A DNA stretch of 64,000 bases, from the NCBI RefSeq assembly GCF_006715225.1, contig NZ_VFMU01000001.1, positions 496,001 through 560,000 on the forward strand, given 5' to 3'. The notes under the pieces were generated by a model, which was not told the origin of the DNA, did no database searches, and worked only from the letters and a program-made list of their open reading frames with translations. The first letter of the stretch is position 1, and each line of letters starts with the position of its first letter. Source of the DNA: Arthrobacter sp. SLBN-112 (GTDB lineage Bacteria > Actinomycetota > Actinomycetes > Actinomycetales > Micrococcaceae). Of this stretch, positions 15,678-24,362 are shown one piece after another. The translations under genes were made by a program, and so were the position numbers.

Positions 15678-15714
15678 CGGAATCACGCCTTTCCTTGCTT
15701 GCGTACCCGCAACG

Positions 15715-16680
15715 CTACGCGCTTTTATTTTTTTGGCTAGCCCTCTGAAGTACCGGGATCTCGGCTGATCTGCACCAGAAATCGGTGAGCTGTTGCGCAA
15801 GCATTTCACCTTGGCGGTGCCCCGCCCGTGCCGCGGCCGGACGCAGGGAAAAGTCCATCGCATTGGCGCCGAATAAGTGTTCAGCTTCTCCGTCCGGGAA
15901 GACCGTTTCCACCCTGCTCCCGCGCGCCCGCAGCTCCTCCACCTGCGCGGCGAGTTGCATGCCCCACTCCAGCGGCATCCGGGTCCTGCCGCCGAAGGGC
16001 GAGAGCACCAGGACTCGCGCGAACCCCGACGCAAGGTCCGCGTTCTCGTTGCGCCGGTAGCCGCCGTCGATATAGCGCCTGTCCCCGATCCCGTAGGCGA
16101 ACCCGCTGGCACAGCTGGCGGCGACGGCGTCCACCAGATCCACGCCACTGCTGCTGTCGAACACTGCCGGTTCGCCGCTGTGGGCATCGACGGCCGTGAT
16201 GAACAGCTTGTGGTTCGGCCAATTTCGGATTGGCAGCCGCGCGGCCACAGTCTCGCGCCAACGTGCGGTCGGGTCATGGGCCGCGGCCAGATCCATGGCC
16301 AGCACCCCCATCCGGCGGCGCATGTCCCCCGCGTCTTTCGATGAGGCGATGATCCTGCCCGTCCGCTCCAGGTGGTCAGACACCGGCCTGGAAGGAGCGG
16401 GTCCAGTGGTGGATCCTGGCGAAGCCGTCGGGTGCGGGTCCAGGACTGCGGCATAGAGTTCAGTGGCCGCAGCACCGGCGATCTGGGCCGCGGCGGTGGA
16501 CCCGGCCGAGGTGCCGATGACCAGGTCCGCGTCCGTCACATCCAGGTTGGCCTCGGCCAACCCGGCGAGGACACCGATCAGCCACGCATTGCCGGTTGAT
16601 CCGCCGCCGCCGAGGACCAGCGCGCGCCCAGAGGCCGCTGTTGAGGTGGGGTGCGGAGTTGAAGAGGGTGTTGAGTTCAT
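15715..16680 (-). CDS. Patatin-like phospholipase family protein
   Basis: 321 residues. The glycine-rich oxyanion loop ALVLGGGGSTGNAWLIGVLA near residue 20, the nucleophile elbow GTSAGSTAAA near residue 59 and the DGGYRRNENADLA motif near residue 207 supply the Ser-Asp dyad of bacterial patatins. These are lipid acyl hydrolases. No signal peptide is evident, so the enzyme is probably cytosolic. A 17-codon frame with a perfect ribosome binding site precedes it by 52 bp. Confidence 0.9.
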   Translation of the reverse strand: MNSTPSSTPHPTSTAASGRALVLGGGGSTGNAWLIGVLAGLAEANLDVTDADLVIGTSAGSTAAAQIAGAAATELYAAVLDPHPTASPGSTTGPAPSRPVSDHLERTGRIIASSKDAGDMRRRMGVLAMDLAAAHDPTARWRETVAARLPIRNWPNHKLFITAVDAHSGEPAVFDSSSGVDLVDAVAASCASGFAYGIGDRRYIDGGYRRNENADLASGFARVLVLSPFGGRTRMPLEWGMQLAAQVEELRARGSRVETVFPDGEAEHLFGANAMDFSLRPAAARAGHRQGEMLAQQLTDFWCRSAEIPVLQRASQKNKSA

Positions 16681-16731
16681 GGGAGTCGCCTTTCGCGAAT
16701 AGCGTGTTCGGCGCTCCCGGCGGCGGCTACG

Positions 16732-16785
16732 TCAGCCGCGCGATCGTGGACTGCGGGGAGCACCCATTGCGGATACAGCATTCAT
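16732..16785 (-). CDS. Possible upstream leader peptide, 17 aa
   Basis: ATG 16785 is preceded by the consensus AGGAGGT (within 16786-16800) at 7-nt spacing. It encodes MNAVSAMGAPRSPRSRG and ends at 16732, 51 bases before the patatin start, whose own ribosome site is weaker. The strong site on such a short frame suggests a regulatory leader rather than chance, but no conserved leader family was recognised. Confidence 0.4.
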   Translation of the reverse strand: MNAVSAMGAPRSPRSRG

Positions 16786-16869
16786 GGGTCTCACCTCCTG
16801 CGGTCGGGTCACGATCACGGGAATCATGGCACAGCGGAGAAGCTGGGTGCAACAGGTAAATTTGAGGCG

Positions 16870-17343
16870 ATGATTTCCATAGACCGGGACAGCCCCACGC
16901 GTGACGACGTCCACCTCCTGCTCAGCGAGCACCTGGCAGACATGTTTGCTACCTCCCCGGCCGAGAGCGTCCACGCCCTGGACCACTCGGCGCTGTCCGC
17001 CCCCTCGATCACATTCTGGACGGCCCGGGAGGACGGCAACCTGCTGGGGTGCTGCGCCCTCAAGCTCCTGGGCTCCCCCACCGGCCCGGCAAGGCACGGT
17101 GAGATCAAGTCCATGCGCACCACGGCAACCGCGCGGGGACGTGGCGTTGCCACCCTCATGCTCCGGCATATCCTGGACGAAGCCCGGGCCCGGAACCTTG
17201 AGCACGTCTATCTGGAGACGGGAACCGAGGACTACTTCGCGCCCGCACGCCGCCTTTATGCCCGGCACGGTTTCACCGAGTGCCCGCCGTTCGCCGACTA
17301 CGTCCTGGACCCCAACAGCGTCTTCATGGAGCTTCGCCTCTAG
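16870..17343 (+). CDS. GNAT family N-acetyltransferase
   Basis: 157 residues of the GNAT fold. The acetyl-CoA pyrophosphate loop is visible as RGRGVATLMLRHILDEARAR around residue 90, followed by the beta-bulge strand YLETGTEDYFAPARRLYARH with the usual FYxxxGF-like GFTEC. The central strand carries LGCCALKLL. It resembles putative PhnO/YafP-type acetyltransferases; the acceptor is unknown. TAAATTT lies immediately upstream and GAGG overlaps it, so either a leaderless or a short leader is possible. Confidence 0.88.
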   Translation: MISIDRDSPTRDDVHLLLSEHLADMFATSPAESVHALDHSALSAPSITFWTAREDGNLLGCCALKLLGSPTGPARHGEIKSMRTTATARGRGVATLMLRHILDEARARNLEHVYLETGTEDYFAPARRLYARHGFTECPPFADYVLDPNSVFMELRL

Positions 17344-17372
17344 CAAGGCACATGCCCGGCACATAAGGAGGC

Positions 17373-17404
17373 GGACGACCGCTTGTGGGCACCCGCCGTC
17401 GTCC
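17373..17404 (+). terminator. Degenerate hairpin, GGACGAC family
   Basis: GGACGACCGCTTGT and ACCCGCCGTCGTCC pair with three mismatches. The position 30 bp after the GNAT stop and the right-arm sequence identify it as a decayed member of the hairpin family. Confidence 0.6.
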
Positions 17405-17463
17405 CTCCTGCGTTTGGGCGCGTTCTGGTCACCCCTGCCGGGCTTTGCTGGCACACTGGGCCA

Positions 17464-18699
17464 ATGAATGAGGCGCTCCCACCCACCCGCCGGCCCGGCA
17501 TACGTGCTGCAATGTTCGTTGACTTCGATAATGTCTTCACCGGCCTGCAGGCCATCGATCCGGAGGCGGCGAAGCGTTTCGCGGAGGACCCCAAGCATTG
17601 GGCCGAAGCACTGTCAGCTGGCGACTCTGGCAAGAGCGCCCGCCGCTTCCTGATCCGCAACTGCTACCTGAACCCGACGGTGTACTCGAAGTACCGGACC
17701 TACTGGACCCGCGCCGGATTCCGCGTGATCGACTGCCCGTCACTGACACAGCGGGGTAAAAGCAGCACTGACATCAACCTGGTACTTGATGCCATGGACG
17801 CGCTCTCTGGAAGCGTCGGCATCGAAGAGTTCTTTCTCGCTTCTGCGGATGCGGACTTCACATCGCTGATACAGCGGTTCCGCGCCGCCGACCGGATGAC
17901 CACGGTGATAGCGGCCGGCGCCGTGGCCTTTGCGTACCGGGAGATGGCGGACCACGTGGTGGAGTCCCACGACTTCGTTGCCATCCTCAACGGCACCGCG
18001 GGCGAACCCATTCACGCGGTTGCCCCCGGGAATCAACGCCAGGCCCCCGCCGCAAGCAAGACCAAAACAAAGGCGGCTTCGCCGGGTGTCCGGGAGGTGC
18101 TGGAGTTCGTCCGCGCCGCCCCGGGTCCGGTAGTCGGTGCGATGGTTGCTCACCGTGCCCTCGCAGCAGATCCTTCCCTGAAGACGGACTGGGGCGGTTT
18201 TGGACGATTTGGAACGTGGGTCTCACAAATTGGCAAGGACATCGAGTATTCGTCGGTGCAGGGCGGCTGGGTTTGGGACGCAAAGCGGTTTTCACTTGAA
18301 GATCTTCCGGCTCCTGCTGACAAGCAGCCCGGCGTTGAAGAGCAAGTTACGCGGGTAACGGATGTCCCGGCCCTCTCGGCCGCCCAGTTCCGGCAAATCT
18401 TCCAGTCCATGGCGGCCCGGCTCGGCGAGCATCCGGCCAACCGCACCGAGCTGTCACGACAGGTTCGGGATGATTGCGTCAGCGCGGGCGAGCCCGTGTC
18501 CCGTAACGCCGTGAGTTTCGTGCTGCAGGGCCTCTCCTACGCCGGCTTCCCGCTCAGTGATGAGGCAACGTCAGCCCAGCTGGCAATTGCCTGGACACGG
18601 TACGTTGAGGAACTGTGCCGGGTTGCGTTGTTGGAGTTCGACGCGGCTGAGCAGCTCGCGGTCCGGCGTTGGGCCAGCGGCGGGCTGTTGGATACCTAG
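17464..18699 (+). CDS. NYN-domain ribonuclease-like protein with OST-HTH (LOTUS) domains
   Basis: 412 residues. CACACT (17452-17457) plus exactly 6 nt precedes ATG 17464, so the gene is probably leaderless. The NYN (PIN-like) domain spans about residues 15-165 with the acidic sites FVDFDNV, STDINLVLDAMD and ASADADFTSLI expected for a metal-dependent RNase. A linker rich in Ala/Lys/Gln leads to a LOTUS domain at about 200-275 (VREVLEFVRAAPGPVVGAMV) and a second helical region near 325-400 that may be another copy. LOTUS domains bind RNA. The target is unknown. Confidence 0.85.
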   Translation: MNEALPPTRRPGIRAAMFVDFDNVFTGLQAIDPEAAKRFAEDPKHWAEALSAGDSGKSARRFLIRNCYLNPTVYSKYRTYWTRAGFRVIDCPSLTQRGKSSTDINLVLDAMDALSGSVGIEEFFLASADADFTSLIQRFRAADRMTTVIAAGAVAFAYREMADHVVESHDFVAILNGTAGEPIHAVAPGNQRQAPAASKTKTKAASPGVREVLEFVRAAPGPVVGAMVAHRALAADPSLKTDWGGFGRFGTWVSQIGKDIEYSSVQGGWVWDAKRFSLEDLPAPADKQPGVEEQVTRVTDVPALSAAQFRQIFQSMAARLGEHPANRTELSRQVRDDCVSAGEPVSRNAVSFVLQGLSYAGFPLSDEATSAQLAIAWTRYVEELCRVALLEFDAAEQLAVRRWASGGLLDT

Positions 18700-18774
18700 C
18701 ATCTCCACAGCCGAGGACTGGAAACCTTACACGGCCACAGGCAAGCCCGCGTCGAACCGACGCACCGAACGGAG

Positions 18775-18810
18775 GCGGACAACGGCGGGTGGGCACCCGC
18801 GGTCGTCCGC
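18775..18810. terminator. Bidirectional hairpin, GGACGACGGCGGGTG family
   Basis: GCGGACAACGGCGGGT and ACCCGCGGTCGTCCGC pair with two or three mismatches, between the convergent NYN and SRPBCC genes. Confidence 0.65.
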
Positions 18811-18827
18811 TTCAGTTTGCCAGGTGT

Positions 18828-19301
18828 CTAGAACTGTCCGGTGGGGCCGGTGTCCTTGACTTCGCCGCGCCAGCCGCCGGTTTCGGTACCGCGTGATTCG
18901 ATGAAGTCCTTGAACTTCCGCATGTCCGCCTTCACCTGCATCTCGTCGATCTTCAGGGCCGCGCCGGCTTTTTCGGTGGCGGTTTCCGGCGCCCATTCGA
19001 AGTGGACCTTGACCTTGGTGTGGTTGGCATCCAGCGGCGTGAACCTGATGATTCCGGCGTGGGACTTGCCGTCGGTGCTGCGCCAGGCGATGCGGTCGTC
19101 CGGCTCCTGGTCGACTATTTCGGTGTCGAATTCGCGCTGGACACCACCCACCTTGGTTACCCAGTGGTTGGTGGTGTCGGTCAGCTGGGTTACGGATTCC
19201 ACGCCGGACATGAACCGTGGAAAGGATTCGAACTGGGTCCACTGGTTGTACGCGGTGTGCACCGGTACAGCGACGTCAACGGTCTCTTCTACGTGTTCCA
19301 T
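18828..19301 (-). CDS. SRPBCC family protein (polyketide cyclase/dehydrase-like)
   Basis: 157 residues from ATG 19301, chosen because GAGGAGGC lies just upstream; an earlier in-frame start at 19355 lacks a site. The START-like fold is clear: EETVDVAVPVHTAYNQWTQF, then ESFPRFMSGVESV, IAWRSTDGKSHAGIIRFTPL and a C-terminal helix with ADMRKFKDFIESRG. This WTxFExFPxFM type is common in actinobacterial stress-related membrane-associated SRPBCC proteins. The ligand is unknown. It is convergent with the NYN gene. Confidence 0.88.
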   Translation of the reverse strand: MEHVEETVDVAVPVHTAYNQWTQFESFPRFMSGVESVTQLTDTTNHWVTKVGGVQREFDTEIVDQEPDDRIAWRSTDGKSHAGIIRFTPLDANHTKVKVHFEWAPETATEKAGAALKIDEMQVKADMRKFKDFIESRGTETGGWRGEVKDTGPTGQF

Positions 19302-19425
19302 CTGCTGCCTCCTCGAGACGGACGGCTGCAACAGCGGACTGGCAGGGCTTGCCATCCTGCCAGTCAGGCAGCCGCCACCCTTTCACCATAAATCCGCCGG
19401 CTACCGGGGTCCAGACCTCCACAAA

Positions 19426-19466
19426 GAAGCGGACGACGGCGGGTAGGCCCCGCCGTCGAACGCTTC
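19426..19466 (-). terminator. Hairpin, GGACGACGGCGGG family
   Basis: GAAGCGGACGACGGCGG pairs with CCGCCGTCGAACGCTTC with two mismatches, 11 bp past the metallophosphatase stop. Confidence 0.65.
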
Positions 19467-19476
19467 CGTTGGGTGC

Positions 19477-20541
19477 CTACCCGCTGAAGGGGACCTTTTC
19501 CCAACTCAGCACATCGGTGCCCGGGACGCTGTTGCCCGCCACCGCGAACCGCACGTAATCGACGGCATTGCCGGCGCCATCCACGGTGATGCGCTGCAGG
19601 TTGTCAGCGGCAGGCGAGGCGTAGATGTCCAGCCACGGGGAGCCCGCGGCGAGGGGCTGGTCCTCCGCGAAAACGTGGCTGTCGCCGTTGACCAGGTAAA
19701 CGGGAGCATCGAAGCGGTTGGTTTCGTCCACGATCGCGTGCACGATCTCCCGGAAGCCGGAAACTGTAGCCGGGTCGGCGGGGGCGCCGGCGAGCAGCGA
19801 CGGATCGAACATGTCCGCCTGCTGCATGAGCACTACGGCTCGGTTATTGCTGTGCCTGGCGTCGGCGAAGGTCTGGTGGATCTGGGCGATGACGGCGTCC
19901 GTCCGGTGCTCCACCTCGGCGAGCTGCTCCGGGGTGGGAGCTGTCTTGCCCAGGCCGGTCCACGGCAGGAGGGAATTGTTGCTGCCCTGGACGTTCAGGA
20001 CGGAGAAGGCCACCCGGTTCTTGGTGAAGCGGACGTCCTCCGGGAGGCCCAGGTTCTCCTGGGATGTCACCGGCATGGTGGCACCGAGCGTCTTGCCGGG
20101 TTCGTTGAAGAAGACTTCCCTCAGCTTGTCCAGGCGTTCCAGTGGGTTGTAGGCGCCGTTGTTGGTGCGGTGGCAGTCCACCCACTCGTTGTCGCCGGGG
20201 GTGTAGACCAGCGGGTGGGTGAAGGTGTCGAACTGGGTCCGGATGTAGGAGAAGTACTCATCCGAGCAGACGGAGGAGCCGTTCTTGATATCGCCCACGT
20301 GTGCTACAAACTTCAGGCCCTTGTCCGCGTTGAGGTCCTGGATGCGGGATGGGAACTTGGCAATTTCGTCGGCCCCGTAGGGGATGTCGCCGATGGCGGC
20401 GAAGGTGAAGGCCTCCTTGTCATCTGCTGGGCTGTCGGCTGCCCGGGCAGGCTGGGCCGCAAGGAGGCCGAGTGCCAAGGCGAGTGCCGCCGTCGTGGTT
20501 TTTGTGACGGCGACGGCGGCAAGGTTGCTTTTCACGAACAC
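19477..20541 (-). CDS. Exported metallophosphatase-like protein
   Basis: 354 residues from GTG 20541, with CAGGAG 6 nt upstream; the frame stays open further but without a site. A Sec signal follows (TTAALALALGLLAAQPARA). The calcineurin-like fold is suggested by FAAIGDIPYG, AHVGDIKNGSSVCSDEYF, YTPGDNEWVDCHR and YLVNGDSHVF. The usual first-motif DxH is replaced by GDIPY and the GNHE block by GDNEW, so this belongs to a divergent branch. It probably acts on an extracellular phosphoester. The 263 bp upstream hold no gene. Confidence 0.75.
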   Translation of the reverse strand: MFVKSNLAAVAVTKTTTAALALALGLLAAQPARAADSPADDKEAFTFAAIGDIPYGADEIAKFPSRIQDLNADKGLKFVAHVGDIKNGSSVCSDEYFSYIRTQFDTFTHPLVYTPGDNEWVDCHRTNNGAYNPLERLDKLREVFFNEPGKTLGATMPVTSQENLGLPEDVRFTKNRVAFSVLNVQGSNNSLLPWTGLGKTAPTPEQLAEVEHRTDAVIAQIHQTFADARHSNNRAVVLMQQADMFDPSLLAGAPADPATVSGFREIVHAIVDETNRFDAPVYLVNGDSHVFAEDQPLAAGSPWLDIYASPAADNLQRITVDGAGNAVDYVRFAVAGNSVPGTDVLSWEKVPFSG

Positions 20542-20804
20542 GGAGTACTCCTGGTACGTCGGGGATGACCGCCCGGCTTTGGGGTGTGCCGGGCGAGGGG
20601 CTGCGTGAAAAGACTCAGGGACGCGCCGAAACGATGCAGGGCGTGCTGGTTGCCGGTGGGTGAACGGAAGGGGAAGGGACAAAGGGCTCGGAATATCAAC
20701 GTCCGCGCCTACCTACAGGGCGCGAGCGGCAGCGGAAAACGCGCAACCTGCGCCACACTCTGCCGGCAAGCAGCTTGCTGCGCCCAGGCATGGTCGAGTG
20801 ACTC

Positions 20805-22247
20805 CTAGGCAACGAGATAGTCAAAGATCAGTGTCTCCAACGGGCTGCTTCCGTCCGGCAGGAAACCTGGTGGCCAGAGCGTTGGTTCCCGGTCCAGTTG
20901 TTCGGCGTTGTATTTGCGGCCGGAGGGCGAGACCCAGCCGGGCGGCTCATTCGCGGCTGCCGGGCCCGGGCTCCAGCGGGTTCGATGCTTAAGCCGATGA
21001 TGCTTGGGGCACAGCTGGCCCAGGTTGCTGATCCCGGTGCTTCCGCCTCGCTCCCAGGCTCTGAGATGGTCGGCTTCGTTGTCCTGGCTGTGGTTGCTGC
21101 AGCCGGGAAAGGTGCATTTTCCATCGCGCATCCGCAGCCACCGCTTCAGTGATTCCGGAAGCCGGTAGCTGGTCCGGCTGATTTCCAGCGGCGCCCCGTC
21201 CCGCGGATCCACCAGCACCCGGTAGAAGGAACCGGCGCCTTCCAAGACGAGTTTGCGTGCCATCGATGCCGGGATGGGTCCGTAGTTGTCAAGATCTGCG
21301 GGTTCGTCCGTGGCGCCAAAGAGGGAAAGGACCGGCACCGTGACCAGGACGTCCGCTTTGAGGGACGGCCCGGCCCCGGCATTCTTCCCTGGCGTGCCCA
21401 GCAACAATCGGGCGGCCTCGTCGACCTTGATTTGGGTGAGGGTCCGCGGTTCGTCCGGTCCCTGCAGGCCACGGGCCAGGGCAGTGGCCTTGTTCCAAAT
21501 GGCGCAGGCCTTGTCTGCAGGAATATATAGCGAAACCCACGCCATCCCGTTGCGGTCTGGGGAGTACTCCATCCGTCGGTCTTCCACGGACTTCGCGTGC
21601 CTGATTTCGAGGGATTCGGGATGGTGGCGTTCCCGCCAGGCACGTACCTTCCGCCGGAAGCGGGCTGGAGCCAGCTCCCCCGCCGCGGCACCCCTGGCTG
21701 CGTTCGGCGCCTCGGAGTCCAGGAAATGCGCCTCCAGAGCTGAGGCGGCGGCTTTGTCCAGGCCCGTGGTTTCATCGACGATGATCCGGGCGTGCTGCCA
21801 GGAAATCTTCCCAGCCTGCAAGGCATCCAGTGCGGCCGGCAACGTTGCGGTCAGCGCGTGCGCCTCGCCCAGCAACGCGGCTGCGGCCCGTTCCCCAACG
21901 GTCAGGACGCACGCCACCTCCGCCACCTGGCTCATTTCCCGTGCAGAGGACTCATAAGGGCTTTCAGCCGGCGGCTCGAGGGCATCTGTTGCCTGTGAAT
22001 ATGTAGCGAGAAAGTGGACCTTTGCCGCTGCGGCGGCAGCTTCGATCCGGGCTACAACACCTAAGCCTTCCAGGCACGAATCAGAGAGGTCGCCCAGCGG
22101 ATCGTGATCATCCCGATGAGCACCAGCCGAATCTTCTGAAGACCGGCCAAGGACTTCAACCAGCTCGTCCGCCAGCCCCCTTATGGAGGTAACGGCAGCG
22201 GCCAACCCGGCACTGCCTCTTGCGTCCAAAACCGCTCCGGTTTCCAT
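20805..22247 (-). CDS. HNH endonuclease with DUF222 (13E12-repeat family)
   Basis: 480 residues from ATG 22247. CAAGCT lies 6 nt upstream, compatible with a leaderless start. The frame is open to 22379 without a site. DUF222 occupies about residues 30-330 (LAATYSQATDAL-like helices, LDALQAGKISWQHARIIVDE, then EAHFLDSEAPNAARG). A C-terminal HNH nuclease has DGKCTFPGCSNHSQDNEADH, LRAWERGGSTGISNLGQLCP and KHHRLKH, so the Cys pairs and catalytic His are intact. These genes occur in many near-identical copies in actinobacteria. Their natural role is not settled. Confidence 0.9.
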   Translation of the reverse strand: METGAVLDARGSAGLAAAVTSIRGLADELVEVLGRSSEDSAGAHRDDHDPLGDLSDSCLEGLGVVARIEAAAAAAKVHFLATYSQATDALEPPAESPYESSAREMSQVAEVACVLTVGERAAAALLGEAHALTATLPAALDALQAGKISWQHARIIVDETTGLDKAAASALEAHFLDSEAPNAARGAAAGELAPARFRRKVRAWRERHHPESLEIRHAKSVEDRRMEYSPDRNGMAWVSLYIPADKACAIWNKATALARGLQGPDEPRTLTQIKVDEAARLLLGTPGKNAGAGPSLKADVLVTVPVLSLFGATDEPADLDNYGPIPASMARKLVLEGAGSFYRVLVDPRDGAPLEISRTSYRLPESLKRWLRMRDGKCTFPGCSNHSQDNEADHLRAWERGGSTGISNLGQLCPKHHRLKHRTRWSPGPAAANEPPGWVSPSGRKYNAEQLDREPTLWPPGFLPDGSSPLETLIFDYLVA

Positions 22248-22385
22248 ACCTAAAGCTTGGCAGGAGGGTGTGACATTTTGATTCCGGCACCACCATGGCG
22301 CCCCGGACCGCACCGCTGCCGGGCTGCCGGGCTGCCGGAACCAGGTTTTACATCCTGGAAACGCAAAACCTGTTCGCAAACGGAA

Positions 22386-22422
22386 TTGCAGAGTACATTA
22401 GATGCAATTGCACTTGCAGAGT
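22386..22422 (+). promoter_or_regulatory. RpiR operon control region
   Basis: The direct repeat TTGCAGAGT (22386-22394 and 22414-22422) flanks the perfect palindrome TGCAATTGCA (22403-22412). TACATT at 22394-22399 could be the -10 box. The group lies 27 bp before the RpiR start and is a good candidate for its operator. Confidence 0.5.
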
Positions 22423-22448
22423 GATCTGCGTTACATGGCAGGCCTACC

Positions 22449-23360
22449 GTGAACCCCAGCGCTTTCCCAGAGCAGGCATCCGAGCAGTCCGTAGAACTGG
22501 ATACCAACGCCTCCGGCATCAGCTCCCACGCCTGGCTCGGCGACGCCCTGCCTGATGTTCCGCTGACCAAGGCCCAGAGCCGGGTGGTGGAGGTCATCCG
22601 CCGCAACCCGCAGCTCTCCTCCTACGCGGACATCGCCGAGATCGCCCAGCGCGCAGATGTGAACAACTCCTCCGTAGTGCGAACTGCCCAGCACCTGGGC
22701 TACCGGGGCTGGCCTGATCTCCAACGCGAACTCCGCTCCCGCTACCTGGTGATGATCTCCACCGAAGACACCCTCACCGAGCACGGCGAAACCCGCAGCC
22801 CGCTGTATGAGGCCATCAACCACGACATTGAAAACCTCCGCCTGACGCTTGACTCCAACAACCCGGAGGAAGCCGAGGCCGCCATTGCCGCGCTGGCGGC
22901 AGCCAAGTCCATTACCGTCGTCGGCATTGGCTCCTTTGCCGGACCCGCCAGCGTCATGGCCCATCTGGGGTCCACCATGGGTTATCCCATCAGCCTGGAA
23001 AGCCGCGCCGGCCCGCACCTGGCATCAAGCACCAACAGCCTTGGCCCCGGCGACGTCCTGGTGGTCATCAACATGTGGCGCTCGGTCAAACAGATCATCA
23101 TCGCCGCAGAAGCCGCCAAGCAGGCCGGTGCCACCGTCGTCGCCATCAGCGACCTGCGCCGCGGCCGCCTGGCCACGGCAGCTGACCACCTCCTGGTGGT
23201 GGCCTCCGAAGGCATTTCCTTCTTCCAGTCCGTCACCGCCGCGAACTCCCTGGTCTACGGCCTGCTCGCCGGCATGGAGGCAGCGCACCCGGACCGCAGC
23301 CGGGCCACCATCCGCCGCACCCAGCAGCTCTGGAAAGACCTGGACATCTACCTCGACTAA
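22449..23360 (+). CDS. MurR/RpiR family transcriptional regulator
   Basis: 303 residues, GTG start. An RpiR HTH fills about residues 40-105 (LTKAQSRVVEVIRRNPQLSS, then YADIAEIAQRADVNNSSVVR). A SIS domain at about 140-285 has ITVVGIGSFAGPASVMAHLG and DVLVVINMWRSVKQIIIAAE, the fold that senses sugar-phosphate-like ligands. It heads a five-gene rightward operon and probably controls it from the repeats just upstream. The inducer is unknown because the pathway is not recognised. Confidence 0.9.
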   Translation: MNPSAFPEQASEQSVELDTNASGISSHAWLGDALPDVPLTKAQSRVVEVIRRNPQLSSYADIAEIAQRADVNNSSVVRTAQHLGYRGWPDLQRELRSRYLVMISTEDTLTEHGETRSPLYEAINHDIENLRLTLDSNNPEEAEAAIAALAAAKSITVVGIGSFAGPASVMAHLGSTMGYPISLESRAGPHLASSTNSLGPGDVLVVINMWRSVKQIIIAAEAAKQAGATVVAISDLRRGRLATAADHLLVVASEGISFFQSVTAANSLVYGLLAGMEAAHPDRSRATIRRTQQLWKDLDIYLD

Positions 23361-23421
23361 CTGCGCTGCACAACAGAACGACGCACCCAGAACCACCAAC
23401 AGCCACCCAGGAGTACCCCCT

Positions 23422-24333
23422 ATGAACGAGCCACAAAACCGCCGCGTTGCCGTCATCGGCCTCGGCGCCATGGGCGGAGCCATGGCCGCCACCCTGCACA
23501 AGGCAGGCTGGGACGTCACCGGCTTCGACCCCTCGGAAGCCGCCCGGAAAGCTGCCGAAGAAACAGGCATCAACACCACGGACTCCCTGGCCACCCTGAC
23601 CGGAACCCCCTACGCCGTCCTCTCCCTCCCCGCCGCCGGCATCGTGGAAACCACCGTGCCGCAGCTCCTGGCCAGCCCGGGAACCGTCGCCATCGTCGAC
23701 ACCACCACCTCAGAGCCTGCCACCAGCAAGCACATGGCCGAACTCGCGGAATCCCACGGGGCTGCCTTCATCGACGCCCCCGTTTCCGGCGGCCGCGACG
23801 GCGCCGCAACCGGCACGCTCAGCGCCTTCGTCGGCGCCACGGATGCCGCGCTGAAGGCCGCCGAGCCCGTCCTGCTGGCGCTCACGGGCGGCAACTTCAG
23901 CCACATCGGCGGCCCCGGCAGCGGCAACGTGGTCAAGCTCCTCAACAACGTCCTGGCGGCCGCCAACCTCGCCTCCGTGGGCGAGGCCCTGGGCGTGGCC
24001 AAGGCGTACGGCATCGACCCCGCCACGGCCGCGGCCAGCATCAGCGGCGCCTCCGGCGGCAGCAAGGTCTCGGCCACGATGTACCCCAACTGGGTCCTCA
24101 CCGGCAGCCACGATTCCGGTTTCTCCATGGGCCTGATGGCCCGGGACGCCGCCCTGGCCGTGGACGTCGCGGCGCAGATCGGTGAGAAGCCCTTGCTCCT
24201 GGCCGCCGTCGCCAACCAGTGGCAGGACGCCCTGGCAGTGCTCGGACCAAAGGCCGACTTCACCGAAATCGCCCGCACGGTGGCTCCCGCCATCACCCCG
24301 GCCGGCGCCCCCGGCACCCCATCCGCCGCATAG
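23422..24333 (+). CDS. NAD(P)-dependent beta-hydroxyacid dehydrogenase (HIBADH family)
   Basis: 303 residues from ATG 23422 with CAGGAG upstream. The Rossmann motif is VAVIGLGAMGGAMAATLHKA at residues 9-28. DAPVSGGRDGAATGTLSAFV near residue 120 is the substrate-binding signature, and GSGNVVKLLNNVLAAANLAS near 175 contains the catalytic Lys. The family oxidises 3-hydroxy acids such as 3-hydroxyisobutyrate, tartronate semialdehyde (in reverse) or related compounds. Its neighbour, an aldehyde dehydrogenase, could oxidise the semialdehyde product further. Confidence 0.9.
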   Translation: MNEPQNRRVAVIGLGAMGGAMAATLHKAGWDVTGFDPSEAARKAAEETGINTTDSLATLTGTPYAVLSLPAAGIVETTVPQLLASPGTVAIVDTTTSEPATSKHMAELAESHGAAFIDAPVSGGRDGAATGTLSAFVGATDAALKAAEPVLLALTGGNFSHIGGPGSGNVVKLLNNVLAAANLASVGEALGVAKAYGIDPATAAASISGASGGSKVSATMYPNWVLTGSHDSGFSMGLMARDAALAVDVAAQIGEKPLLLAAVANQWQDALAVLGPKADFTEIARTVAPAITPAGAPGTPSAA

Positions 24334-24362
24334 GCCTCACAATCCCCAAAAGGAACAGCATC

